A stretch of DNA of 64,000 nt, from assembly GCA_022559845.1 (NCBI GenBank), contig CM040128.1, positions 225,355,643 through 225,419,642 of the forward strand, in the 5' to 3' direction. The stretch comes from Amorphophallus konjac. Taxonomy: Eukaryota; Streptophyta; Magnoliopsida; Alismatales; Araceae. Shown one piece after another: positions 30,120 to 40,003 of this stretch. The translations under genes and the position numbers were made by a program. The stretch's first letter is position 1, and every line of letters starts with the position of its first letter. Under the pieces are notes generated by a model that had not been told where the DNA came from, did not search any database, and saw only the letters and a list, made by a program, of their open reading frames with translations.

Positions 30120-33110
30120 TGTCATGCCCCGATGCGAAAAATCGGGACATAGCAGTAAAAAGTTAACATATGTTGATTTCCAGACATGCTGTGCCTTGCG
30201 TTAGCGATTAAATAACTTCGACACCACACCATAGCAAAGAGAATAAACACTTTCCAAAATAACCATTAATTCCAACTGATTAAACATAACGAGTGTAAAT
30301 ATCCACCAACACTAGAAGTATCAAAGAAATTCTCACATAACCACCAACTTAACACAGTTACATAACGACCGACTTAATAAAATTACAACTCTTAGACTCG
30401 AACTATCTAATGACATCCCTAGAAGGCTATCTAGCTAGTTCGCTCTAAGGACTTCACTCCTGCCCGTCCCCATCAGTTTGAGAGTCATCACCAGAGCTAC
30501 CTGAAAAGGGAGAAAAGTAGGCAATAGCAGGTAAGGTTTAAGTAATTAACCAATTAATTAACTGTCATGCATGCGAACTAAGAACGATAAAACAAGTTAT
30601 CATAAGAAGAAAAGGAATGAACTAATAGAATGAACTGAATATAGATATATCAATTTCCAGGAATTGACCGGTCAAGCATGTAACAAGCATATCATATCAA
30701 GATAAATTCCATGTAGGAATCTAATAACGGTATGAATGTCATAGACACACGCTAGTCATGCACTAGGTGAAATGCCTCACCATGTCATTACAACTCCTCG
30801 GGGCACTAGTACTTTTTGGGCGCTCTTCCAAGGACTAGACCGGACCCTTATGATGCGTTGGCATTGATTTAGTGGATCCAAGATCCCAAGTAATATCTAG
30901 ACATTCATTGGAGTCGGCCAAGAATTTCAAGGTCAAGCCATGTAACTTAATTTCTAAGATCAAGAGATATTCCAATAATTGAGTAGGAACCATAAGGTTC
31001 ATGGTTGGAAAGAACAAGAGTAGAAACTTAAGCCCAACTGGGCTCAGTTCACCGAAACATACAAGAAACACGTGAAACAAGCTTTAGGCTGATAATCACG
31101 TAACGGTCTGACATGGGCCGCTGCAAGTAATACTGGGCATGGAGGGACAAGACCCAGAGTTTAGAGACGTAAACGGTCCTAGATGGGCCGTTCCACCAAT
31201 AAAATGGTCAAAAGGAAGGCCGCTCAGGACGAGAGGGTTCCTGGGCCACAAACAAGGGTAAAACTGTCCTAATTGGGCCGCCCAACATAGAACAGTCCAA
31301 TAACAACCATTTACAAACTAAGGTCGACGCACGACTGAGGTTGACGCACAAGCCAGCTGGACACGGTCTCCAAAGGGACCGTTCAAAAACTCGGGCGGCC
31401 AGGCCTGGGCCGCGCACTAACAGAGCGGTCCCAGAAGGGCCGCTAGTAACAGGACAGCCTCAAATCCGGGCTTGGGCAAAATCACGCAATTCGATCTAGT
31501 CCAAGGTTCAGGTTAATTTTAGGGGTACAACCCGCCTGGCATCCTAGTGGGAATCCCAGGCTTGCGGGGGCTTACGGGGGTCTCATAATGGAGGTCCTAG
31601 TCCGACGGAAGGAGTATCCGGTGGAGAGTCCCAACCATTACAAGAATTGAGGCTAATGAAGCATCAAAAAATTAATAAGGCGGTCAGTCAACACCACCGG
31701 AGTGGAGTGACTGTCAAAACAAACCTAGTATCAATCCTCCAATATGAACATGATAAAAGTTTATGTTCCATTAATTGATAAGAATAATAAGAAAAACTAT
31801 GCTTTGGAAAGGATATATCAATCATGAATAATAAAGAATCAGATCATATGTTCCATAATTTACCAGTTCTTTGTGTGGGTTTCTGACCTATACATGCATA
31901 GTTTTAACAAGAATCGACATAATTAACACATGGAATAGACCAATCAACGACACATACGCGGTCTAACCAGAGCCGTTGGACGGGGTCTAGCGGTCTATCA
32001 CTAGGCCACTCAGGTCATTCAAGTCCGAAAACCCTACACGCCTTACGCGGTCTATCAAACAGCTACTAGGGTTTGCAAGCGGTCTAGAGCCAAACCGCCT
32101 GCCCAACAGAACGGTCTATCGTGAGGCCGTTCAATGATGAGCGGTTCCTATTAAGGCCGTGTCCTACTCATCGTTCCGATGTCCGGCGAACATCCGACCG
32201 AGGCTAACTAAAACAAGATATTCACACGATATAGAGCATAAAAATTGGGCAAAAGCATACCAATAGAATGAGAACGAAAAGATGCATGTCATGGATTGAT
32301 TAATTTAAAACTTTAAGCCTGCCAAGATAACTTTTAATCGATGATAACAGTGGTAACCCTAGTTTAAACATTCTCTGACCAAAACGACCAATACTCACAT
32401 GCTACAGAATGAATTTTAGGACTTTGATATCAAAAGAAAGAGGGATTGAAGACAAACCCAATGGTATAAACTACTTAGGGTTTGGTCTACTAGAACCTAC
32501 CTTAAAAGAAGAACAAAGGGGGACGACACCACCGGCCGCGATAGAAAAACCCCTTCGGAGATCACCGGAATACGCTCTCGTCCTCGCACCTCACCGACCG
32601 CAGCTACCAAATGTCGATGCTAGGTGGCCGTAAGGCTTGTTTTAAAGAATTAATTAGTCTCTAGAGGGATCGATCGCGAGGATAGAGCCCACGAACTACG
32701 GTTGCACGTGATTCGTGCATTGACCCGGTCACGCCGTCGCGTCGCCTAAAAATTCAGATTCTTGGAGTTAGGATTTCAGTGAGAAAATAGAGGGGAAATG
32801 ACCTACACATTGTGGCCGTTCGATTGGGTCCAATCTGGGCTCAATTGATCGAGAATTGGGTCTGAATTGGGTGATATAAGGTTCGATGAGGTTAACCGTT
32901 GATTTAGCCCTAATTCTCTTAATTCGGCTGGCTTCCAATTTTATTTAGGGTTTCCTACAGAAGACAAATTATCTAAATTTTTAGTCCTCTACATGATTAT
33001 AATTTTTCTAGGTTTTTATAAATTGGTCAAACTTTTGCTTACCATATTTTCCATGGAATTTCTTGTGAATTTTCTCGTTATTTTATCTAATGCTCTACCG
33101 GGGTGCTACA
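30120..33110 (-). repeat. TK1 5' LTR (minus orientation)
   Basis: The LTR runs from TGTCATGCCCCG next to the primer-binding site to CGGGGTGCTACA at 33110, giving TGT...ACA ends and a length of about 2991 bp, usual for Tekay-type LTRs. The partner LTR is beyond the left edge, so the outer boundary rests on the terminal motif only. It contains a dispersed family of about 20-nt stem-loops between 31102 and 32160. No coding region is supported inside it. Confidence 0.75.
31102..32160. repeat. Dispersed stem-loop repeats in the TK1 LTR
   Basis: About eleven short inverted repeats of the form (A/G)CGGTC-N(5-9)-GGCCG(T/C) are scattered here. Clear examples are at 31102-31121, 31172-31192, 31363-31382, 31395-31413 (GCGGCCAGGCCTGGGCCGC), 31425-31443, 31957-31977, 32079-32098, 32110-32131 and 32141-32160. 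Many pairs are perfect in DNA or become perfect with one G-U pair in RNA. Loop sequences differ between copies. Function is unknown. Confidence 0.7.
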
Positions 33111-34029
33111 TACGCCCATCATTTTATTTTTACTATTATTTACTATTCATTGTAATAAGCGTCCCTCCGGACAGGCACCATTCCATGATTCAACGTCTAA
33201 CTCTAAGACGTAGATTCCTCTTAGTTATTGTTCACCCGATTCAGCACTATTTTTTACTGTTTACTGCAAACAGCGCCACTCCAGAGAGGCGCCATCTACT
33301 GATTTAGCATCTAACCCTAAGGCGCAATTTCTTCTCAGTTTACTGTTCACTTGATTCAGCACCTCTAAAAAAAGGCGCTAGTTATAGAATCAGCGGCTGC
33401 CAGGAAGTCGCTATTTCCTGATTCAGCGACCATTGTGATGGCCGCCATTTCTTTCTATTTTCACAGAACCTGCTTTCTTGCTACTATTTTGCTATTGTGA
33501 GGCTCTGCTTATTGCTCATATCTATATTGTTGTTGATCCTTTGTGCATTAGCTTGCATTCTAAGGTATTTGGTTGAGAGACCTCCTCTCTCTACACTCTT
33601 AGGATCTCCTACACTCTCATGGGGAAAGGAAGGACCATACATTGAGTATTCCGTCTCATTGGACTGGAATCACTTTAACCAAGGCCTCCATAAGTCCCCG
33701 CACCCGTAAAGTCCCTCATGGATGCCAGACAAGTTGTACCATTTGAAGCACCCTGGAGTTTAGTTAACCCTCACGCTTGTGAAGAGAGAGAAAGAACCTA
33801 GTTGACCCAGAGATTACACTCAAATTGAAACTAGGACCTACATTGAGGAGAGAACTAACTACTTCATTAAAATCCATCTTTATCTAATCTCAAAGAACAT
33901 TAAAACCTTGCGCAATCATCATAACTCGTCCGATAACTTGCTTGAGTGCCTGTTTTGCTAGCCATACTTGTTTGTTTGAAATAGTTCTCTATTATAATCA
34001 TGAAGCTTTGTTCAGGTAGAATTGTCAAC
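33111..34029 (+). other. TAT1 leader or LTR remnant with stem-loop repeats
   Basis: About 0.9 kb with no gene. Between 33159 and 33445 lie several short hairpins with varying stems, including ACGTCTAACTCTAAGACGT at 33193-33211 and GCGCC...GGCGC at 33273-33292. The rest is pyrimidine-rich. I could not find a primer-binding site, so whether this is LTR or untranslated leader is unresolved. Confidence 0.5.
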
Positions 34030-35859
34030 ATGGCCAACTATGAGTATTCATATGATGGTTTTGAGGATGGTCAATTTGACCAATCCTATGAGGTCCCTTC
34101 TCAAGCTCTTGTTCAATATGAGATCCCTCTTCAAGGCTCCATTCAGTATGAGGGAAACTATTCTCATTTTCAATATTCTCTCTCCCAAGTCCACGATGTA
34201 GACACCACCCAAGCGGTTGATTCCTCACCTCAGGTTCAACCCGTAGTTCAACACACATCCGGGGAAGCTTCCCCATCTTTTGATCTCAATGAGCTTATCA
34301 ACGTCTTGTCCCAATTGGATGAAACTCAACACCAAGCGGTCCAAGTTGCTCTCAAGGGGAAAGTTGTCCCCTCTTCCTCTTCCAATCCCCCTCAGGCCAT
34401 GGGTGGCCTTGAAAATAACACCTCTAATGACCAAGCGATCTTACAAAAACCTCCATCCTGTCATTCTTCACGTCCACAAACTCCAATTATTCCTTCTGCG
34501 CCAGTGCAACCAGCAAGTCATTCTGTTGTCAGGCCACAACACCCACCACCTCCCCAATTGTTAAGAAGGCCTATTCAACACCAATTCCACGTCAATTCGG
34601 CCCCGCCCGAGTCTGTCACCAACACCCTCCTCCAAAAGATTGCTAATATGGAGGAGCAACTTAAAAGGGTCTCTGTCCCTAGAGACACTCCGGAAGTCAC
34701 TCTTCCTACCCTGCCGATCTTTCACTTGCCTCCGTCAGAGATGCCTAATTTCTGGCGTTATAATGGAATGGGCAATCCGTTCATTCACTTGAAGGATTTC
34801 ATGTATGAAGCTTCATTCTGGAAAAATAATAAGGCGCCTCTTGCTTATTTGTTTAGAAGGTCTCTCGATGGCTCGACACTTGAATGGTTTTATTCTCTTG
34901 AACCAACCGAGGCTAGTGACTTTGATGTTGTTCAAAGAAAATTTTTGCAATAATATAGAGACCGTGTGGGTCCTTCCTTGTCTGTTACTGATTTAGTTGT
35001 CGAAAAGATGAAGCCTAAGGAGTACTTCATTCAGTTTGTCAACCGACGGAGGGCTATGGCTGAAAAATTGAAAGACACTCTTTCGGAATCGAAGCAAGTT
35101 AAGATGATAGTATCAAATGCAACTCCGCAATTCAGACATATTTTGGCTATGAATAAGCTTAGCACAATGGAGGAACTTTATGAACGGACCCGTTATATTC
35201 AAACACAGGTGAAATATTCGCCCATCATGGGCATGTTTGAACCAAAGCCTAAGATGATGAGGAAAAGCAACAATGTCAATAGCAATGGTGGAACGACCGA
35301 GGGTATAGTCAATAATGAGCAAGTGGGCGTGGTTGGCAATCCCGAACCTTTATGCAATCCTTCCAACTTGAGACCCCTACAACAACCACAACAACAACCC
35401 TCCTTCCTCAATCAAGTCCCCCACCAAGCAAATAACCCTCCTCAGCCATTCCGGGCCCCTCCTCCAAACCAAGCCGTCCCACAAAATCCACAAGTCCCTT
35501 AGCAATACCACCAAGTGCCGCCTCCCGCCAATTATGGCCCTCAGCAGCGAAGAAGATCCATGGGCCTCAAAAGAGCCCAATATCCTCCACTACCCAAGAG
35601 CCTCCCTGATATCTTTAACGCCCTCATGGCCGCCAACGCGCTTACTTTTCCTAAGGAGAGGCCGGCATGCCCACAAAATGTGGATACCTCTCGGTATTAT
35701 GTCTTCCACCGGCAGCCGGGTCACAACATAGATCAATGTTTCCATTTTAAAGATTACATTTATTATATGAATGATCAGGGCAGTGTTGATTGGGATGAGA
35801 TGAGATGGTTCATTGCAACTTTAAAAGCACGAAGACCTCCTCGGCAGCAGCAAGCTTAG
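34030..35859 (+). pseudogene. TAT1 Gag
   Basis: A single frame from MANYEYSYDG (ATG 34030) through stops at 34951 and 35500 to 35857. The N-terminus is acidic and Gln/Pro-rich. A short coiled coil (LLQKIANMEEQLKRV) precedes the Gag core (NPFIHLKDFMYE, LAYLFRRSLDGSTLEWFYSL, MKPKEYFIQFVNRRRAMAEKL). The C-terminal part has a Tat-type knuckle YVFHRQPGHNIDQC whose first Cys is not present. An upstream in-frame ATG at 34000 exists, but the internal one fits better. It would form the particle; the stops make it non-functional. Confidence 0.7.
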
Positions 35860-36785
35860 CAGCCACCCAGTAGCCAGTTTAGCCACCTCCACAGCAGCAA
35901 GCTCTCGCACCGCAGTCGGATATGGGGATTGTCCAAAATCCACTACCGGAGCACCCCGCACCGAACCAGCAAGTTAACCCTGTCACCTCCTTCCATGAAG
36001 TGGAGAGGGGGAAGGGATGGCATGAAGAGAGCGCCTCCGTTGCCGCTTTAAATCAAAATCCAAACCAATCTCCCCGTTTACTGAGAACACCTCAACCTTC
36101 TCCTTTCCCCCAACCTTCACGCCCCCTTATATGCCCCATCAACCAAACTCCTTCCACCTTCATCCATCCGCCAGTTAGAGCACTTCTCATTCGCCCTTTG
36201 CCTACTGCCCCTTCACCACAAACCCCTCCTACCCCCACAAATCCCTTGCCATCTAGGCCACTCCTTATCCACTCTTAATCAGCACCCCTTCCTCCTCCTG
36301 CTACCACAAACCCTCCACCAAGGACTCTTCTCATCTGCCCTTCACATACCCTTCCCCCGACACCAACCACCCAAACACTGTCTATTCCTTCTAGCTCTCC
36401 TCCCAATGGACCTTCACTACCCGCTGCACCTGTTCCTACCAACCCTCAGCCAGTAAGGCCTCTCATCAGGGTCCCCCAACCGGTTGCTCCTGTTCAACCC
36501 ATTAATCCCGACATTCCTTCTTCCTCCACCAACCCTCCATCTACTACCAACCCAACGGAGGCACAAAGCTCTCAGACAATGGTGCTCCACAGTGGACGGA
36601 TTTTTCACCATGTGTTCTTGCAGCGTCAGGAGCAGGGGCCCACACAGGGGCAAGAAGAGCAGGTATAAGAGCAGGAGTCCATACCGGGGACCCAATATGA
36701 TTTGTTGAAGCACTTAGACAAAACCCCGGCAAGGATTTCTATTTTGTAACTTATAAAGAGATCCACAACCCACCAGGCAGCTCTC
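35860..36785 (+). other. TAT1 Pro-rich linker between Gag and protease
   Basis: Very Pro-, Thr- and Ser-rich coding-like sequence in which the open frame changes, with 35922-36278 in another frame than gag. Repeated words such as LLIRPLPTAPSPQTPP suggest a degenerate linker. No domain is recognised; at least one frameshift lies here. Confidence 0.45.
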
Positions 36786-37616
36786 ATGCAGTATCTTCAA
36801 AAGGTGATGGTCAATGGGGATATTTCGGTCGAGCAGATCACTTCAGTTTTAACTCCGACAGGGGATCAACCCACCACTATTTTTTATGAACATGAATTGG
36901 CACCTAAGCCGGCCAGGAAATATGCTTTATGCATAACTGTCAATATTAATAAAGTGGATGTCAGTCAATGCTTGGTAGATACCGACGCATCCATTAATGG
37001 GTTGCCACCTAGCACTTTGAAAATGTGTGGCATTTCGGAAAGTGAAATTCGGCCTTCCACTATCACAGTAACTGCTTATGATAATACCAAGAAGCTGCCT
37101 TTGGGGGTGATTACCTTGAAAGTAGGGTTGGCTCTAGTCTCTGTCACTACTGATTTTCATGTTTTAGACATGGACCCCACTTTTAATGGCATTCGGGGTC
37201 GACCTTACATCCAAGCACTCGATGCCATCCCTTCAACAAATCATCAATGTTTGAAGTTCCCTCACAAGGGGCGGGTCGTCGAAGTAACTAGTGTGCCCAT
37301 TCTACCGTCTATGGATATTCATTCGGCCACGTCACTACCTTCTATTTGGCCGGCCAACAAGCCTCTCTTGTCAGTGCTGGACCTCACCGACCCGTGGCAT
37401 GATTTTCTAAGACCACAACCTTCAGCTTCTGCATCTGCACCAGCACCACCCCTACCTCCAAAGGGGAAGAAGAAAAAGCTAATGATGAATACCCCTGGCT
37501 GGAATATCATGATGAGAATGGGGTATAAAATCGGCAAGGGCTTAGGAGCAAAGCTCCAAGGCAGATTAAAGCCCGTTCAAGATCAGAAGCTCATATCCCA
37601 AGGTGGCCTTGGATAG
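36786..37616 (+). pseudogene. TAT1 protease with C-terminal G-patch
   Basis: 276 open codons. A retropepsin-like fold is indicated by CLVDTDASINGLPPSTL (about residues 60-76): the catalytic Asp is present, but the expected Gly of D-x-G is Asp, a G-to-A type change. The family's second hydrophobic strand (DFHVLDMDPTFNGIRGRPYI) follows. Near the end a glycine-rich G-patch-like segment (MRMGYKIGKGLGAKLQG) occurs, as known after protease in Ogre/Tat elements, where it may help RNA binding. A stop at 37614 ends it. The frame differs from gag and from RT. Confidence 0.7.
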
Positions 37617-37670
37617 AAAAGGTCGTGCAAAGCTAAAACTACAAAATATGGAGAAGAGCCATGGGCCGCT

Positions 37671-38261
37671 ATGACATCTACACACAAGACTGACAGGCAG
37701 CCGCTTACGTGGTCCCTCTACACTCACTTCGTGAAAGGGCCCATTGAACAGGCCAACAAGCGAACCACAGTCATTACTTCACTACTAGATCATCAAGATG
37801 TGCATTCACGCCAGTTCGCTCGCCACTTAGCACCATTGGTCACCTACAAGGCCTTGGAGTCCTTAAGGCCGTTCAAAAGAAGAAAGATGGATGACCCCAA
37901 ATGTAAGTGGTATAGATGGTTTGATATGAATGATATTACCGTAGCTTTGAGCTGGATATTCATGCCAACTGACCCAGAATGGCCGCCTCTTATTCATGAT
38001 ATGTTGGAAAAGCCGATGGTGATCATTGATAGGAGGCAACAACTCAGTAACTACACCGACACTGGAGAGTCGGATGTGCCCTTTGAGGAGGGCTTTACTA
38101 TAGATAGGTTGTGGGACGGCCTTTTCCTTGTTGATTCTATCCATCCATATGTGATAATATTTTTGTGCCCCAAATGCTTCATCACCAACATACCCCGACC
38201 ACCTGTGGTCTTGATTTCCTTATATCCCGATATCTTTCGAGTTTTTTCAATTCCTCTCTAG
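37671..38261 (+). pseudogene. TAT1 region between protease and RT, unknown domain
   Basis: About 196 open codons in the protease frame, with no motif I recognise. It includes WSLYTHFVKGP, LESLRPFKRRKM and FEEGFTIDRLWDGLFLVD. Tat/Ogre elements have a conserved but poorly understood segment here, followed in Ogre by an intron before RT. The end has a pyrimidine-rich run and CTCTCTAG at 38254-38261, which could be a splice acceptor. This is inference from family knowledge; the true exon ends are not visible. Confidence 0.45.
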
Positions 38262-38265
38262 CTCA

Positions 38266-38697
38266 TTGAGCAATTTTCTCAACTTTCTATCATACCTTCT
38301 CACAAGCAATCTCTTGATCAACAATTTTCCCATCTCTCCATCTCAACTCCATCCCCTATTCCTTCCCCTCATTGTTTCACTATTCTTAAAAATGAAAAAA
38401 AATGTCAATTTTCAAACTTCACAATCCCCCAATCTCATTTCTATTGAAGAGACCGCCTATTTTGTTCATGACTGTGCCCCGACCCAGGGGCCGCTCATTC
38501 AAGTCCCGTTAGCGGACTTCCTTTACTCCTCCGATGAGGGGTCTTCTTTTGTACCTTCTTCCTCTGTACCCCGTTCTCCTCCTTCTTCTTTAGGCTCTAG
38601 TGATTAGGCTAGTTGTTCTTCTAGCTCTTCTAGTGATAGGAGTCTTAGGGTAGTCGCCAGTAAGAAAGCCAAGGGTAAGCAGATTCTCCGTAAGTTC
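38266..38697 (+). other. TAT1 lead-in to RT
   Basis: A Leu/Ser-rich start that is probably not translated is followed by a coding-like segment (DCAPTQGPLIQVPLADFLYSS) and Ser-rich linkers with a stop at 38605-38607. The frame is the same as RT. The boundary with a possible intron cannot be fixed by eye. Confidence 0.4.
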
Positions 38698-39999
38698 TTG
38701 GTAGAGCTAGCCAGGAGATGTCGAGCATGTCTAGCAATTCCCCATATTATAAAGGATCCGATTCTTCTACCGGACTTAGAATGTGAGGAAGTTTATTCTC
38801 TAGATGAAGGGTTTGGTGTTTATGAGATTATGAATGATGAAGACCCTATCGAAGAAGGGGATGAAGAGTATGGTGAGTATGAGGATGAGGCTGACGCATT
38901 TGCTAGTGGCATGAGGAGATTTGATAAACCGTCAGCCTCAGTGGAAGAACCTACCAAAGAAATTAACTTGAGAACTGAGAAAAGCCCTAGGATTGTCCTC
39001 ATAAGTAAAAATTTACCGCCATCTAAAAAAGAGGAACTTATTCAGGTTCTCCAAGAGTATAGGGACACGTTTGCGTGGAGTTATAATGATATCCCGGGTT
39101 TGGATCCTGCACTAGTTGAACACCGCTTAACACTTAAGCCAGGGTCTATCCCAGTGAAACAAAGGTTAAGGCATTTTCACACGCACATGGCATTAAAGGT
39201 GAAAGAAGAGGTCGATAAGCTCCATAAGGCTAGACTCATTAGGGTCATCCTCTATCCAAATTGGGTGGCTAACATTGTCCCGGTTATGAAGAAAGACGGA
39301 AGAGTAAGGATTTACATAGACTTCCGGGACCTTAACCACACGTGTCTGAAGGACGACTTCCCCCTTCCTCACATAGATGTTCCGATTGATAATACGACAG
39401 GGTTCGAGACTCTCTCTTTTATGGATGACTTCTCTGGTTATAATCAAATTTGCTTAGCTGAAGAGGATCAAGAGAAAACTACTTTCACTACACATTGGGG
39501 TATGTATTGCTATGTGGTCATGCCATTTGGACTTAAGAACGCTGGAGCCACCTACCAAAGGGCCATGATGGCTATTTTTTATGATATGATCCGCATTTAT
39601 ATTGAGGTGTATGTTGATGACTAGGTAGTGAAATCAAGGATAAGGATTGAGCATTCTGGGGTTCTAGCCAAGGTCTTGCAAAGAGCCCGTGAATATCAAT
39701 TGAAAATGAATCCTAAGAAGTGCGTGTTTGGTGTTTCGTCATGAAAATTTCTTGGATTCATTGTTATAAATAGGGGTATCGAGATTGATCCCAACGAGGC
39801 GAGGGCAATAAGAGATATGCCTCCTCCCAGGAATTTGAAGGAAGTTCAAGGATTAATCGAGATGTTGCAATTTATTCGCCGATTTGTCTCCAAGCACTCA
39901 CAAAGGTGTAGACCATTCTACGAGCTCACCAAGTTGGGAGTAAAGTTTTATTGGGACGACAAGTGCTAAGCGGCTTTTGACGGATTGAAGGACTATCTA
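38698..39999 (+). pseudogene. TAT1 reverse transcriptase, 5' part of RT/RNase H
   Basis: An acidic N-terminus (DPIEEGDEEYGEYEDEAD) precedes RT. The RT motifs are present: FAWSYNDIPGLDP, WVANIVPVMKKDGRVRIYIDFRDLN, FMDDFSGYNQI, MPFGLKNAGATYQ and YVDD at the catalytic site. A TAG follows YVDD at 39622-39624, and more stops occur near 39743 and 39968 in the same frame. The reading breaks at 39999 where TK2 is inserted, at the start of RNase H. RT copies element RNA into DNA; this copy is dead. Confidence 0.8.
39995..39999. other. Probable TK2 target-site duplication, left copy (ATCTA)
   Basis: ATCTA ends the TAT1 RT block and recurs at 51099-51103 directly after the other TK2 LTR. Four extra bases (TTGC, 40000-40003) lie between this copy and the TGTAGCGCC LTR start, so the call is less firm than for the other elements. 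Confidence 0.6.
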
Positions 40000-40003
40000 T
40001 TGC

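Larger units (their letters stand above)
1..33110 (-). mobile_element. TK1: Tekay-like Ty3/gypsy element, interrupted by SIR1
   Basis: Minus-strand chromovirus-type retrotransposon seen in two blocks, 1-2686 and 29495-33110, separated by the SIR1 insertion. Reading on the minus strand from the right, the order is LTR, initiator-Met primer-binding site, gag, protease, reverse transcriptase and RNase H, running off the left edge. Integrase and the second LTR lie outside the window, so the element's own target duplication cannot be checked. Protein motifs (FIDD-type RT, DxGATHSF-type protease, two CCHC knuckles), the roughly 3-kb LTR and its TGT...ACA ends fit the Tekay/Del group. The lineage is inferred from motif style. 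The element is inactive, with stops throughout. Confidence 0.85.
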
